DNA of 64,000 nt, taken from assembly GCA_963737225.1 (NCBI GenBank), contig CAVTSA010000004.1, positions 735,833-799,832 of the forward strand, in the 5' to 3' direction. The translations under genes were made by a program, and so were the position numbers. The notes beneath the pieces are model-generated. The model worked only from the letters and a program-made list of their open reading frames with translations, searched no databases and was not told the DNA's origin. This document shows positions 54,433-62,533 of the stretch, in pieces (the first letter of the stretch is position 1; each line of letters opens with the position of its first letter). This DNA comes from CAVTSA01 sp963737225 (GTDB lineage: Bacteria; Chloroflexota; Dormibacteria; Dormibacterales; Dormibacteraceae).

Positions 54433-54650
54433 GCCAACCGCTCCCCCCTCAGCCACCCCGTCTCCGGACAGCGGACCTTCACGAGCCGGTTCGTGTCCGG
54501 GACATAGATCACCCCGCTGATCGGCAGCCCGTCCTCATCCAGCTGCACGTAGATCCGGGGCCCGTCGCACCGCCCGAGGCGGTCCAGGTCGACATCGTGG
54601 AGCCCCTCGACCATCGCCCGGAGCCGGGCCATGTACTCGTCATCGATCAC
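54429..54650 (-). CDS. Hypothetical small element protein
   Basis: 73 residues (MIDDEYMARLRAMVEGLHDV onward). The C-terminal half (YVQLDEDGLPISGVIYVPD ... WLRGERLA) resembles that of the element 1 protein at 19499-19768. First gene of the leftward operon of element 2. Confidence 0.6.
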   Translation of the reverse strand: MIDDEYMARLRAMVEGLHDVDLDRLGRCDGPRIYVQLDEDGLPISGVIYVPDTNRLVKVRCPETGWLRGERLA

Positions 54651-54724
54651 TGCACAGACCTCCGTCGCTCAACCCGCAGACACCGGCAGCGCCGGTCGAC
54701 ATGGCTCAGCATGCGGGCGATCCA

Positions 54725-54785
54725 GGGGACGCCAAAACCGTCATTTGGAACTCCTGGGGACGCTTTGACCCCCCAATTCGTCCCC
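54725..54785. promoter_or_regulatory. Three GGGGACG sites before the XRE gene
   Basis: GGGGACG occurs at 54725-54731 and 54756-54762 in direct orientation, and as CGTCCCC at 54779-54785. The last two form an inverted repeat with a 16-base spacer ending 20 bases before the XRE start. Plausible autoregulatory operator, also covering the divergent small-gene operon. Confidence 0.5.
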
Positions 54786-54805
54786 GCGGGCTACCCTCGT
54801 TTCAG

Positions 54806-55534
54806 ATGGCGAACAGACGCTTGGCTGATGCCATAGCTCAGCGCGGGTGGATGGTCGATGACCTGGCACAGCGCATGCAGGTCGACGGAAAGACCGTCAG
54901 TCGCTGGATCAGCACCGAGCGCGTTCCGCACCCCCGATCCCGCGCGCGTGCGGCAGAGATCCTCGGCGTGCCGGCCGCCGTACTGTGGCCCGAGGCCGGC
55001 ACCACTCTCTCCGGCCCCGACGACCTGACCGGGTTCTACCGAACGCGCACCGACATCCCGCCCGCCATGGTCCAGTCCCTTCTCGCCGGGGCGACCACCA
55101 ACGTCGACATCCTCGCGTTCGCCGGCTCATGGCTGTGGGAGACGGTCCCGGGCTTCGCACGCACCCTGATCGCGAAGGCAGAGAGCGGGGTCGCGGTCCG
55201 AGTCTGCCTCGGCGACCCGGAGAGCGAGGCGGTCCGCATCCGCGGCGTGGAAGAAGGCATCGGCGACGGCATGGCCGCCCGGTGCAAACTGGCCCTGACC
55301 TACGCGCAGCCGCTCGCTGACGCGGCCCCTGGTGCGGTCAGACGATCAGGCGCAACCCTCTACGCCTCGATCCTGCGCTTCGACCAGGACGTCCTGCTCA
55401 ACACACACCTCTGGAGCGTGCCGGCTGGCGACGCGCCTGTCTTCACTCTCCGCATGCGAGGCCACGAAAGCCTCGCGGGCCACGTCATCGCTTCGTTCGA
55501 CCGCGTGTGGGAACAGGCTCAGGTGGTGGGGTAG
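54806..55534 (+). CDS. XRE-family regulator with C-terminal effector-like domain
   Basis: 242 residues from MANRRLADAIAQRGWMVDDL. HTH at residues 1-60 (LAQRMQVDGKTVSRWISTER). The remainder (DILAFAGSWLWETVPGFART, VAVRVCLGDPESEAVRIRGV, EEGIGDGMAARCKLALTY, ILRFDQDVLLNTHLW) matches a common actinobacterial type of XRE protein with a phospholipase-D-like or sensor domain. Longer N-terminal open frames were rejected because they cross the repeat region. It is convergent with ispF, overlapping it by 16 bases. Confidence 0.8.
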   Translation: MANRRLADAIAQRGWMVDDLAQRMQVDGKTVSRWISTERVPHPRSRARAAEILGVPAAVLWPEAGTTLSGPDDLTGFYRTRTDIPPAMVQSLLAGATTNVDILAFAGSWLWETVPGFARTLIAKAESGVAVRVCLGDPESEAVRIRGVEEGIGDGMAARCKLALTYAQPLADAAPGAVRRSGATLYASILRFDQDVLLNTHLWSVPAGDAPVFTLRMRGHESLAGHVIASFDRVWEQAQVVG

Positions 55535-56019
55535 ACAAGCACGTTCGCCCAGGCTCCGCAGGCCAAGCCCTCGCCCTCCGGTCCCAGCCCGTCGTTTGAG
55601 CGCGCCTTGACGGAGACAGCCTGAATGCCGATCCCCAGAGCTTCGGCCAGATTGGCCCTCATGTCCTCGATGTGCGGCCGCAGCTTGACCGTCCCCAGAA
55701 CCACGAAGACGTCGATGTTGCCGACCTCGAAGCCCGCCTTCCGCACGTACCCCATGAACTCCCGCACGAAATCGAGGCTCCGAGCGTCCTCCGCATCCGG
55801 GTCATCTTCCGGGAAGTGCGTACCGAGATCACCGTCGGCAATCGCGCCGGCCAAGGCGTCAACCAGCGCATGCGAAACCACATCGCCGTCCGAGTGCGTC
55901 TTAAAGCCCACGTCGGCGGGAATGTTCACCCCGGCCAACACCAGCTGGTGCCCGGGAACCAGGCGATGCACATCGTGACCGACTCCAACCCGCCCCACTA
56001 CCTGAACCTGATTGGCCAC
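55519..56019 (-). CDS. ispF: 2-C-methyl-D-erythritol 2,4-cyclodiphosphate synthase
   Basis: 166 residues from a GTG at 56019 with GGAGGCGGAAC upstream. Metal ligands in GVGHDVHRLVPG (Asp and His) and HSDGDVVSHALVDALAGAIA, then GDLGTHFPEDDP and the C-terminal KARSNDGLGPEGEGLACGAW in place of the usual K-A-T-T-x-E. It acts in the non-mevalonate isoprenoid pathway. It lies unusually far from ispD and next to element 2, so it may be a second or transferred copy. Confidence 0.88.
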   Translation of the reverse strand: MANQVQVVGRVGVGHDVHRLVPGHQLVLAGVNIPADVGFKTHSDGDVVSHALVDALAGAIADGDLGTHFPEDDPDAEDARSLDFVREFMGYVRKAGFEVGNIDVFVVLGTVKLRPHIEDMRANLAEALGIGIQAVSVKARSNDGLGPEGEGLACGAWANVLVYPTT

Positions 56020-56530
56020 GTTCCGCCTCCAGTCCAGCCCTGACCGCAGCAACATCGGCCATAAGCAGGTTCCAACTCGATCGGGTTACCTCGTGCACCA
56101 CGGATCCCGGCGGGTACCGATCCAGAATTCGCTGGAGCCGGTCCTCTGCGCCGCATTCCACTCCGTCCGGGGACGACGTGAGATCCGCCCAGGTCAGCAC
56201 CGCCAGCGCACCGTCCGGTGGATGAGCGAACTCATCCCCGTACGGCCTGATGCCGCGCAAATCGGCTTCCTTCTTCTGCGTGCGTATGCCATGCGACCAG
56301 GCCGGTCACCCGGTCAGACCAGCCTTCGCGACGCAACCAGCGAGCACCGTCAAGCGGATGAAATCCGATCATCGCCGCCTCGGGGCTGTAACCGATGTCA
56401 TGCACTCAGGCCGCCGCCACCACCGCCGACCGCCAATCCGGGTCGACTAGCGGAAGAGCCAGTTGCACCTGAGAAGCGACTCGACGCGAGTGCGCCAGGC
56501 GCGTCCCCGTGCCGCCAAGGGCGCGCGTCG
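56005..56530 (-). pseudogene. HD-domain phosphohydrolase pseudogene
   Basis: Fragments read in order on the minus strand: LAHSRRVASQVQLALPLVD ... VVAAA then TGA, VHDIGYSPEAAMIGFHPLDG (the HD metal motif), ARWLRREGWSDRVTGLVAWH, and, after a frameshift, HPPDGALAVLTWADLTSSPD and EDRLQRILDRYPPGS. TGA replaces an expected TGG (A-A-W-x-H-D). Two lesions make it non-functional. Related intact genes in actinobacteria are paired with XRE regulators like that at 54806-55534. Confidence 0.72.
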
Positions 56531-56691
56531 CGGTCTGCTCTGGGTCAAACACCCCCACCATTCTCGGCGCACGACACCCCGAGCGGCCAGGCCGATACGC
56601 TTCGGAGGCGCACCCTGTAAAGGCCGAGCGGCTTCGCCGTCGCCTCCAGCGAGCCTTGACAGCGCGCCCCCTCCGCGTCTGCAGCCGCCAT

Positions 56692-56710
56692 GGGGGGCAT
56701 GAAGCCCCCC
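56692..56710 (+). promoter_or_regulatory. Hairpin enclosing a start codon
   Basis: GGGGGGC (56692-56698), loop ATGAA, GCCCCCC (56704-56710). The ATG of the downstream reading frame lies in the loop and its G-rich ribosome-binding site in the stem, so translation could be limited by the hairpin. Confidence 0.4.
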
Positions 56711-56980
56711 AGTGAACCAATCGGTCCCAAGAACCCGACGTTGACCCGGGAGCAGTGGCTCAACGCGTGCACCGACCTGCTCCGGCCACGCCTCGCGGTC
56801 ATCGGCTCCCCGCTCCCGGACGAGATCGCCGTCTCGTGTGGCTGGCCGTCCCAGAACGGACGGGCTCGCCGGAACCGCGTGATTGGCGAGTGCTGGGAGG
56901 TCGAGGCATCCGCAGCCGGTCGCCCGGAGATCTTCATATGGTCCATGCTCGCCGACCCCGTCGAGGTCGGTGCACCTTGA
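56699..56980 (+). pseudogene. Truncated SprT-like metalloprotease-family gene
   Basis: 93 residues (MKPPSEPIGPKNPTLTREQW onward), matching the N-terminal part of a phage/actinobacterial small family: LTREQWLNACTDLLRPRLAV, IGSPLPDEIAVSCGWPSQNG, VIGECWEVEASAAGRPEIFI. In full members a H-E-L-x-H zinc motif follows the DPVEV stretch. Here the frame stops right after DPVEVGAP and no H-E-L-x-H is found in any frame, so the catalytic end is missing. It may mark the element border. Confidence 0.55.
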
Positions 56981-57002
56981 GCGGGCTCCTGTCCTCCGTG
57001 AT

Positions 57003-57380
57003 TCACCGTCGACGGGCCCTACGAGCTGCGGACGGCCAGCCCTTTCCGACGGGAAAATGGCGAGGCGCGCTTTCCGTCGCATTCAAGACTTCCTCGGCCG
57101 AGCGCAGCAAATCGATCAGCGACGGTTGGCTCAGCCAGTAATAGGACTGACGACCGTCCTCCCGAAGGTCGACAAGGCCGCAATCTCGAAGACGCGCAAG
57201 GTGCTTCGACACCGTCGGTTGGGGTAGCTTTAGCTCGGTCACCAGATCGATCACCCGAGCTTCGCCCTGGGCTAGGCGTTGCAGCATCGACAGACGCACT
57301 GGGTGAGACAGAGAGTGGAAGAGCGATACGGCTGGCGCCAGCTCCCCACCTGCGAGGCGATACCCCTCTGCCGATGCCAT
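57003..57380 (-). CDS. ArsR/SmtB-family regulator
   Basis: 125 residues with a winged helix: FHSLSHPVRLSMLQRLAQGE, VIDLVTELKLPQPTVSKHLA, RLRDCGLVDLREDGRQSYYW. No ELCVCDL-type cysteine pair is visible, so the sensing chemistry differs from classical As(III) ArsR. It lies downstream of pstS on the same strand and may control the island or respond to phosphate-related stress. Confidence 0.85.
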   Translation of the reverse strand: MASAEGYRLAGGELAPAVSLFHSLSHPVRLSMLQRLAQGEARVIDLVTELKLPQPTVSKHLARLRDCGLVDLREDGRQSYYWLSQPSLIDLLRSAEEVLNATESAPRHFPVGKGWPSAARRARRR

Positions 57381-57427
57381 TTCTCAGCGACGAGGTGCTC
57401 GAGGCCCTTCGGTCAAGGCGGGTGGGC

Positions 57428-58555
57428 TCACGACGAACTCTCGTAGAGGAGCAATCTCCCGGACTTGTCGGTCACTTTCTCCAGGGTGGATCGAGCCAAC
57501 TGGCTGACGTTGTCCGGCAACGGAGCGTAATCGAGAGCCTGCGCTTCGGCTTGACCGCCGGCTTGGGTCAGCCAGTCGAGCATCTTCACCATCGCCTCGC
57601 CGGTTTTCGCGTTCGCCTGCCTCTGATACACCAACACCCAGCTGTACCCGCTGATGGGATAGCTCAGATTCCCGGGCTGGTTCACGATCGAGAAGTTGGT
57701 CGATGAGATGCTCGGCTTTTGAGCGGCCGCCGTCGACACCGTGTTCAGGATTGGCAGGACGAAGAACCCGCTGCTGTTCTGGATCCTGGCGAAGGTGAAA
57801 TTGTTCTCGAGCGCATAGGACAGCTCAACGTACCCGATCGCGCCCGGAGTTGCCGCTACCTCGGCGGCGACCCCTGGGTTCCCGGAGCGGCCGACACCAA
57901 CCGGCCACGCGACGGTCTTCGAGGTCCCTGGCCCAGTTACCCAGGGTTGCGAGACGCTGCTCAGAAAGTCGGTGAAGATGTACGTTGTACCGCTCCCGTC
58001 GGAGCGGTGGACCACGGTGATCGGCTCGTCGGGCAATTTCAGGCTAGGGTTCAGGTTTGCGATCGCGGGGTCATCCCACCGCGTGATCTTTCCCAGGTAG
58101 ATTTCGGCCACGACAGGACCGGTGAGATCCATGCCAGCTGGCACGCCCGGGAGGTTGTAGCTCACCGCCTCGGCGCCCAGGGCGACGGGCACCTGCAGCA
58201 CGCGACCCCCTCTCGCCTTCGAGATCTCCTTCTGCGTCATCGGGACATCGCTGGCCCCGAAATCAACCGAATTGGCCTGGAAAGCCTGGATACCGAAGCT
58301 GCTACCTCGAGATGCGTAGTTGACGGTCACCATCGGACTCAGCTGATGGTATCGGGCGAAGGCCTTGGCGAAGAAAGGCTGGTCAAAGGTCGAACCGGCC
58401 CCCTCGATGGTCGCGGCCGGCCCATTGAGGTCGTTGATGGGCGGGCCGCTGGCGTCGACCGAGCCGCACCCGACGATGACCGCAAGGACGCTCAGCAGAG
58501 CCACGAACACCCCAACTCGGCTCCCTCGAACCGCTGACCCACGCATCACGAACAC
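57428..58555 (-). CDS. pstS: Phosphate-binding lipoprotein PstS
   Basis: 375 residues. Signal peptide with lipobox LAVIVGCGS; the mature protein has PstS motifs: TIEGAGSTFDQPFFAKAFAR, NYASRGSSFGIQAFQANSVD, FGASDVPMT, VHRSDGSGTTYIFTDFLS and TPGAIGYVELSYAL. It binds phosphate with discrimination against arsenate. No pstCAB follows; an orphan PstS in arsenic loci is a known arrangement. Divergent from the arsR-arsC gene. Confidence 0.92.
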   Translation of the reverse strand: MFVMRGSAVRGSRVGVFVALLSVLAVIVGCGSVDASGPPINDLNGPAATIEGAGSTFDQPFFAKAFARYHQLSPMVTVNYASRGSSFGIQAFQANSVDFGASDVPMTQKEISKARGGRVLQVPVALGAEAVSYNLPGVPAGMDLTGPVVAEIYLGKITRWDDPAIANLNPSLKLPDEPITVVHRSDGSGTTYIFTDFLSSVSQPWVTGPGTSKTVAWPVGVGRSGNPGVAAEVAATPGAIGYVELSYALENNFTFARIQNSSGFFVLPILNTVSTAAAQKPSISSTNFSIVNQPGNLSYPISGYSWVLVYQRQANAKTGEAMVKMLDWLTQAGGQAEAQALDYAPLPDNVSQLARSTLEKVTDKSGRLLLYESSS

Positions 58556-58559
58556 CTCT

Positions 58560-58632
58560 CAATTCGAATTGGCTCAATCTGTCTCGATACGCATCGTAGC
58601 ATCGCCCAAGCGAACCCGTCGATGCAGATTGA
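58560..58632. promoter_or_regulatory. Operator candidates between pstS and arsR-arsC
   Basis: The perfect palindrome CAATTCGAATTG (58560-58571) and an inverted pair TCAATCTG (58574-58581) / CAGATTGA (58625-58632) lie in the divergent spacer. ATnnnn-type inverted AT-rich repeats are usual ArsR sites. The early ATG at 58622 falls in this zone. Confidence 0.5.
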
Positions 58633-58645
58633 TACAATTGGAGCG

Positions 58646-59467
58646 ATGGCAGTTCCCGGCGGCGATTTCCGAAAACTGGTGGCCGACGAGGTCCGGTGGC
58701 ACCTCCTAGAGGAGCTGGCCCGCAGCGATCGAAAGGTCCAGGAGCTCGTAACGAGCTCGGGCCGCCCCCAGAACCTGGTCTCCTACCACCTCGGCAGGCT
58801 TCGGCGAGCGGGGCTGGTGACCGTGCACCGATCGGCGGCCGACGCGCGCGACCTTTACTACCAACTCGACCTTGATCAGTTCACCGATCTCTACACGAGG
58901 TCCGGAGCCTCCGTGCAGCCCGGGTTCTCGCTTGTGGGCCCGCTCATCGCCCAGCTTGAGACCCTGCCCTCGGTGTGGACCGAGGCGCTGAGTAACGACT
59001 ATCGAGTGCTGTTTGTCTGCACAGCCAACAGCGCTCGCTCGCAGATGGCCGAGGCGTTCACCCGTGAACTCAGCAGCGGCCCGCTGCGCTCACTCAGCCA
59101 TGGGCCGGTCGAAGCTGAAAGTGCGGGAACCGACCCACGGCCCGTGCACCCGATGGCGACGCGGGCCATGAGAGACCTCGGGTTACAGATGCCCGATCCG
59201 CGGAGCAAGTCTCTGGAGAACGTGCGCGATCATCGCTTCGATCAGGTCATCACCTTGTGCGACGTCGCGCGCGAGGCCTGCTCTCCGATCCTCGGTGTCG
59301 ACGATCCGCCGCACTGGAGCCTGCCCGATCCTGCGGCCGCCGCCGGCTCGGACGAGGAGGTCTACGAGGCGTTCCGCACCACGGCTCTGACCATCGCCGC
59401 TCGGGTACGGCAACTCCTGATGCAGGTAGGCGCAGCCCGGACCGCCACCGAGCGTGTCAACGAGTAG
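58646..59467 (+). CDS. ArsR-ArsC fusion: regulator plus arsenate reductase
   Basis: 273 residues from ATG 58646; the ATG at 58622 overlaps the operator. Residues ~5-95 are a winged-helix ArsR-like domain (VADEVRWHLLEELARSDRKV, NLVSYHLGRLRRAGLVTVH). Residues ~120-270 are a low-molecular-weight-phosphatase-type arsenate reductase: C-x5-R loop FVCTANSARSQMAEAF, then ESAGTDPRPVHPMATRAMRD and VITLCDVAREACSPI with the two further Cys, and WSLPDPA. It reduces arsenate to arsenite with thiol cofactors. Confidence 0.92.
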   Translation: MAVPGGDFRKLVADEVRWHLLEELARSDRKVQELVTSSGRPQNLVSYHLGRLRRAGLVTVHRSAADARDLYYQLDLDQFTDLYTRSGASVQPGFSLVGPLIAQLETLPSVWTEALSNDYRVLFVCTANSARSQMAEAFTRELSSGPLRSLSHGPVEAESAGTDPRPVHPMATRAMRDLGLQMPDPRSKSLENVRDHRFDQVITLCDVAREACSPILGVDDPPHWSLPDPAAAAGSDEEVYEAFRTTALTIAARVRQLLMQVGAARTATERVNE

Positions 59468-60167
59468 CCTCGTCCGCCGCGCGGCGGGCGAGTTCCTCGG
59501 CACCGCGCTTCTACTGGTGGCGGTCGTCGGTTCCGGCATCATGGCCCAGCAGCTTGAGCCCCGGCCAAACCGGCCTTCAATTGCTGGAGAACTCGATTGC
59601 CACCGGCGTTGCGCTCGCGGTGCTCATCGTCATCTTTGCTCCGGTCTCGGGGGCACACTTCAACCCGGCAGTCACCCTGTCAGAGCGGCTGCTGAACCGG
59701 TTTCCCTGGCGCGTATGCCTCGTTTACTGGGTCGTGCAGGTCGGGGGCGGCATTGTGGGCGTCATCGCGGCCAATCTCATGTTCTCCCGCGCGCCGGTTG
59801 AGATCTCCACCAAGATGCGTTGGGGCCGGGCCTCTGGCTAGGCGAAGTCATCGCCACCTTCGGCCTCCTGCTCGTCATCTTCGCGCTGGCACGTTCAAAA
59901 CGCACCGCCGTTATCCCGTGGGCCGTAGGCGCCTATATCGCGGGGGCTTACTGGTTCACGTCGTCGACCAGCTTCGCCAACCCGGCGGTGACGATCGCAC
60001 GCATGTTCACCGATACGTTCGCGGGAATTGCCCCGGCCTCAGTGCTCCCGTTCATCCTGGCGCAGCTGCTCGGCACAGCAGCGGCGTTCTTCGTGGTGCG
60101 CTACCTCTACCCGCTGGTAGCTGAGGATCACGATTTGAAGGGAGAGGCCCCCCCTGACAGCTTGTAA
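59454..60167 (+). pseudogene. Arsenic-locus aquaglyceroporin, two frameshifts
   Basis: Three overlapping frames spell one MIP channel: GEFLGTALLLVAVVGSGIMA (from a GTG at 59454 overlapping arsR-arsC), then TGLQLLENSIATGVALAVLI and PVSGAHFNPAVTLSERLLN (first NPA), then LGEVIATFGLLLVIFALARS and STSFANPAVTIARMFTDTFA (second NPA). Single-base shifts near 59560 and 59825 break the frame. The intact channel would export arsenite after ArsC reduction. Assembly error is an alternative. Confidence 0.8.
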
Positions 60168-60203
60168 GCAGCCGCAACCATCGGCGACGTGAGGAGTCTG
60201 AGC

Positions 60204-61574
60204 ATGAGCCGCTTGGTGATCATCGGAGGCAGCGATGCCGGCATCAGCGCCGGCCTCCGAGCCAAAGAGGTCGACCCGACCTCGGACGTATTGCTGGTCG
60301 TGGCCGACTCTTATCCGAACTTCAGCATCTGCGGATTGCCGTTCTATCTCTCGGGAGAGACCCCCGCCTGGCGATCCCTCGCCCATCGCACCCGCGCAGA
60401 TCTTGAAGCCGCGGGCCTGGAGCTGCTGCTCGACCATCGCGTCCTCAACATCGATCCTCAGCGCAAAAGGGTGAGCGGGAATGGACCTGCGGGCGACTTC
60501 GACCTTGGCTACGACCGCCTCGTGATCGGTACCGGAGCGACGCCCATCAAGCCGCCGATCCGCGGTATCGATCTTCCCGGCGTGCACCTCCTCCACACGA
60601 TGGAGGACAGTTTCAGGCTGCACGACCGGCTCCAGCATGTCCATCGAGCGGCGATCGTCGGGGCCGGTTACATCGGACTCGAGATGGTCGACGCGCTCCG
60701 CCACCGGGGAATCGAGGTCGAGCTGTTCGAGCAAGCTCCCGCCGTCCTGCCCACGGTCGACGTCGAGTTGGGCAAACGCATCGGCCTCGAGATCCAGCGC
60801 CACGGAGCCCGAATCTCGACCGGAGTCGCCGTCCACGAAATCGAACGCGTCGGCGCGCACCTGGTCGTCCGGGATGCGGCCGGCATCGAGGTCAGCGTCG
60901 ATACGGTTCTTGTGGTGGTCGGTGTCCGCCCAGACACGGCCCTCGGGGTCGCGGCTGGCATCGAGACCGGAGTGAAAGGCGCGCTCCACGTCGATCGTCA
61001 AATGCGGACGAACCTGCCAGACGTCTTCGCCGCCGGCGACTGCGTCGAGACCTGGCATCTGCTAACCGAGAGTCCTTCGTACCTTCCGCTCGGGACGACC
61101 TCGCACAAGCAGGGGCGCGTCGCTGGGGAAAATGCGATGGGCGGTGACCGCCGATTCGAAGGCTCTCTAGGCACCCAGGTCGTCAAGGTCTTCGATCTCG
61201 CGATCGCACGCACCGGCTTCAGAGATGGCGAGGCCACTGCTGCCGGCTTCCGGCCTGAGACCGTCGCATCCTCGCCGAACGATCACAAGGCGTACTACCC
61301 CGGCGCTTCCCCTCTCGACATCAGGGTGACCGGGGACGTAACCGACGGCCGCTTCCTGGGTGCTCAGATCGTCGGCGATTACCGGGCAGAGGTGGCAAAA
61401 CGCATCGACGTCTACGCCACGGCCCTGTTCCACCGGATGACGGTCGATGGACTCTCCGACCTGGACCTCAGTTACACGCCCCCGCTCGGCTCGCCCTGGG
61501 ACGCGGTCCAGATGGCCGCACAGGCCTGGTCCGCCCAAACGGTGCGTGCACCCGAAACGACGAGGACGGCCTAG
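60204..61574 (+). CDS. CoA-disulfide-reductase-like FAD/NAD(P) oxidoreductase
   Basis: 456 residues; ATG at 60204 with GAGGAG upstream. FAD motif LVIIGGSDAGISAGLRAKE, the single redox Cys in NFSICGLPFYLSGE, NAD motif AAIVGAGYIGLEMVDAL, FAD-closing VFAAGDCVETWHLL, and a C-terminal dimerisation domain. It resembles CoA-disulfide reductase / NADH oxidase (Nox). Such genes are found in arsenic islands of actinobacteria, where they may supply thiol recycling. The role here is inferred from context. Confidence 0.87.
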   Translation: MSRLVIIGGSDAGISAGLRAKEVDPTSDVLLVVADSYPNFSICGLPFYLSGETPAWRSLAHRTRADLEAAGLELLLDHRVLNIDPQRKRVSGNGPAGDFDLGYDRLVIGTGATPIKPPIRGIDLPGVHLLHTMEDSFRLHDRLQHVHRAAIVGAGYIGLEMVDALRHRGIEVELFEQAPAVLPTVDVELGKRIGLEIQRHGARISTGVAVHEIERVGAHLVVRDAAGIEVSVDTVLVVVGVRPDTALGVAAGIETGVKGALHVDRQMRTNLPDVFAAGDCVETWHLLTESPSYLPLGTTSHKQGRVAGENAMGGDRRFEGSLGTQVVKVFDLAIARTGFRDGEATAAGFRPETVASSPNDHKAYYPGASPLDIRVTGDVTDGRFLGAQIVGDYRAEVAKRIDVYATALFHRMTVDGLSDLDLSYTPPLGSPWDAVQMAAQAWSAQTVRAPETTRTA

Positions 61575-61645
61575 ATCTCCGAGACAGACGGAGCCCGCGC
61601 CGGATGTTGGGCGGGACTGAAAGCCAACCCCGCCCTCCCGCAGAA

Positions 61646-62424
61646 CTATGGCGCGACGGCTCTCCGGCGCGCCCTGATGTAAGCGCTCCCGATCTTCCCC
61701 TGATCCGGGATCGCCTGCTCACTGTGGACGTCGATGTCGACGTGTTCGAAACCGGCCGCCTCGAGGTGCGCCCGATATTCGACGGCGGGGATGCTCCCCG
61801 AGATGCAGCCGGCCCACTGGTCTATCGCCAGCCTCGCCTCAGCCGACAGCTCCTCGACCTGGACCATGTCGGCGACGGCGAACAGCCCGCCTGGGCGCAG
61901 AACCCGAGCCGCCTCGCGGATCACCGCGCCCTTGTCCTCAGCCAGGTTGATGACGCAGTTGGAGATAACCACGTCGACGCTCTGGTCAGCCAACGGGATC
62001 TCTTCGATCGTCCCCTTGAGGAACGTCGCATTCTCGACGCCGGACTGCTTCTGGTTGCGGCGAGCAAGGGCCAGCATCTCGTCCGTCATGTCGACGCCGT
62101 AGGCCTGTCCACCGGCGCAACCCGGCGGGCGGAGAGCAGCACATCCAGACCGCCGCCGCTACCCAGGTCCAGCACGGTCTGACCGGGCTTCAGCTCGGCG
62201 AGCATCGTGGGGTTGCCGCACCCCAAGCTCACACCCTCGCCAACCCCGACCCCCTGGAGCTCGTCAGCTGAGTATGCCGTCCCACACGCGGCACCGCTCT
62301 CATTTGCCTCCGCCGTCGAGCAGCAGGCGCTTTCACCACAACACGACGATTGCGTGAGCTCTAGCGCGAACTTCGCGTAGCGCTCCCGCACCGCCTCTCG
62401 AACCTCACCACTCATGGTTTTCAT
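61646..62424 (-). pseudogene. arsM: Arsenite methyltransferase ArsM, one frameshift
   Basis: From ATG 62424 (GGAGGAGC upstream): SGEVREAVRERYAKFALELT, a Cys-rich stretch QSSCCGESACCS, GEGVSLGCGNPTMLAELKPG, then LDLGSGGGLDVLLSARRVAP. A one-base loss near 62110 shifts the rest to another frame: MTDEMLALARRNQKQSGVEN, VDVVISNCVINLAEDKGAVI, VLRPGGLFAVADMV. All ArsM motifs and arsenic-binding cysteines are present across the frames. It would methylate As(III) using SAM. Divergent from the As-sensing arsR. Confidence 0.88.
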
Positions 62425-62475
62425 GCTCCTCCGTTGTTGCTTCCGAACTCCATCGATGAACGTCGATTCGTTGCC

Positions 62476-62526
62476 TTGAGCATACCATGCATATCGACGA
62501 TCGTCAATGCGTTCGCGTATGCTCAA
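62476..62526. promoter_or_regulatory. Nested palindromic operator between arsM and arsR
   Basis: The outer arms TTGAGCATAC (62476-62485) and GTATGCTCAA (62517-62526) are perfect 10-bp reverse complements. They surround the perfect palindrome GACGATCGTC (62496-62505); both share a centre near 62501. Probable ArsR-dimer binding region controlling both divergent genes. Confidence 0.65.
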
Positions 62527-62533
62527 GTCAGCG

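Larger units (their letters stand above)
49499..56980. mobile_element. Decayed integrative element 2 beside tRNA-Phe
   Basis: About 7.5 kb: interrupted integrase next to the tRNA, a small HTH protein, a Rep-type replication initiator, a TraB/FtsK-like translocase, a membrane protein, SSB, two small proteins and an XRE regulator. The translocase and membrane protein are close homologues of those in element 1, in the same order. A direct repeat of the tRNA 3' end was not found, so the right border is a guess, placed where a truncated metalloprotease-like gene ends; ispF may be chromosomal. Confidence 0.7.

Noticed and set aside
49499..57400. Direct repeat of the tRNA-Phe 3' end as right attachment site of element 2
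   Set aside because: Searched by eye for CCTCGGCACCA and the T-arm; no match seen. The closest (TTCTCGGCGCAC at about 56561) differs at key positions.
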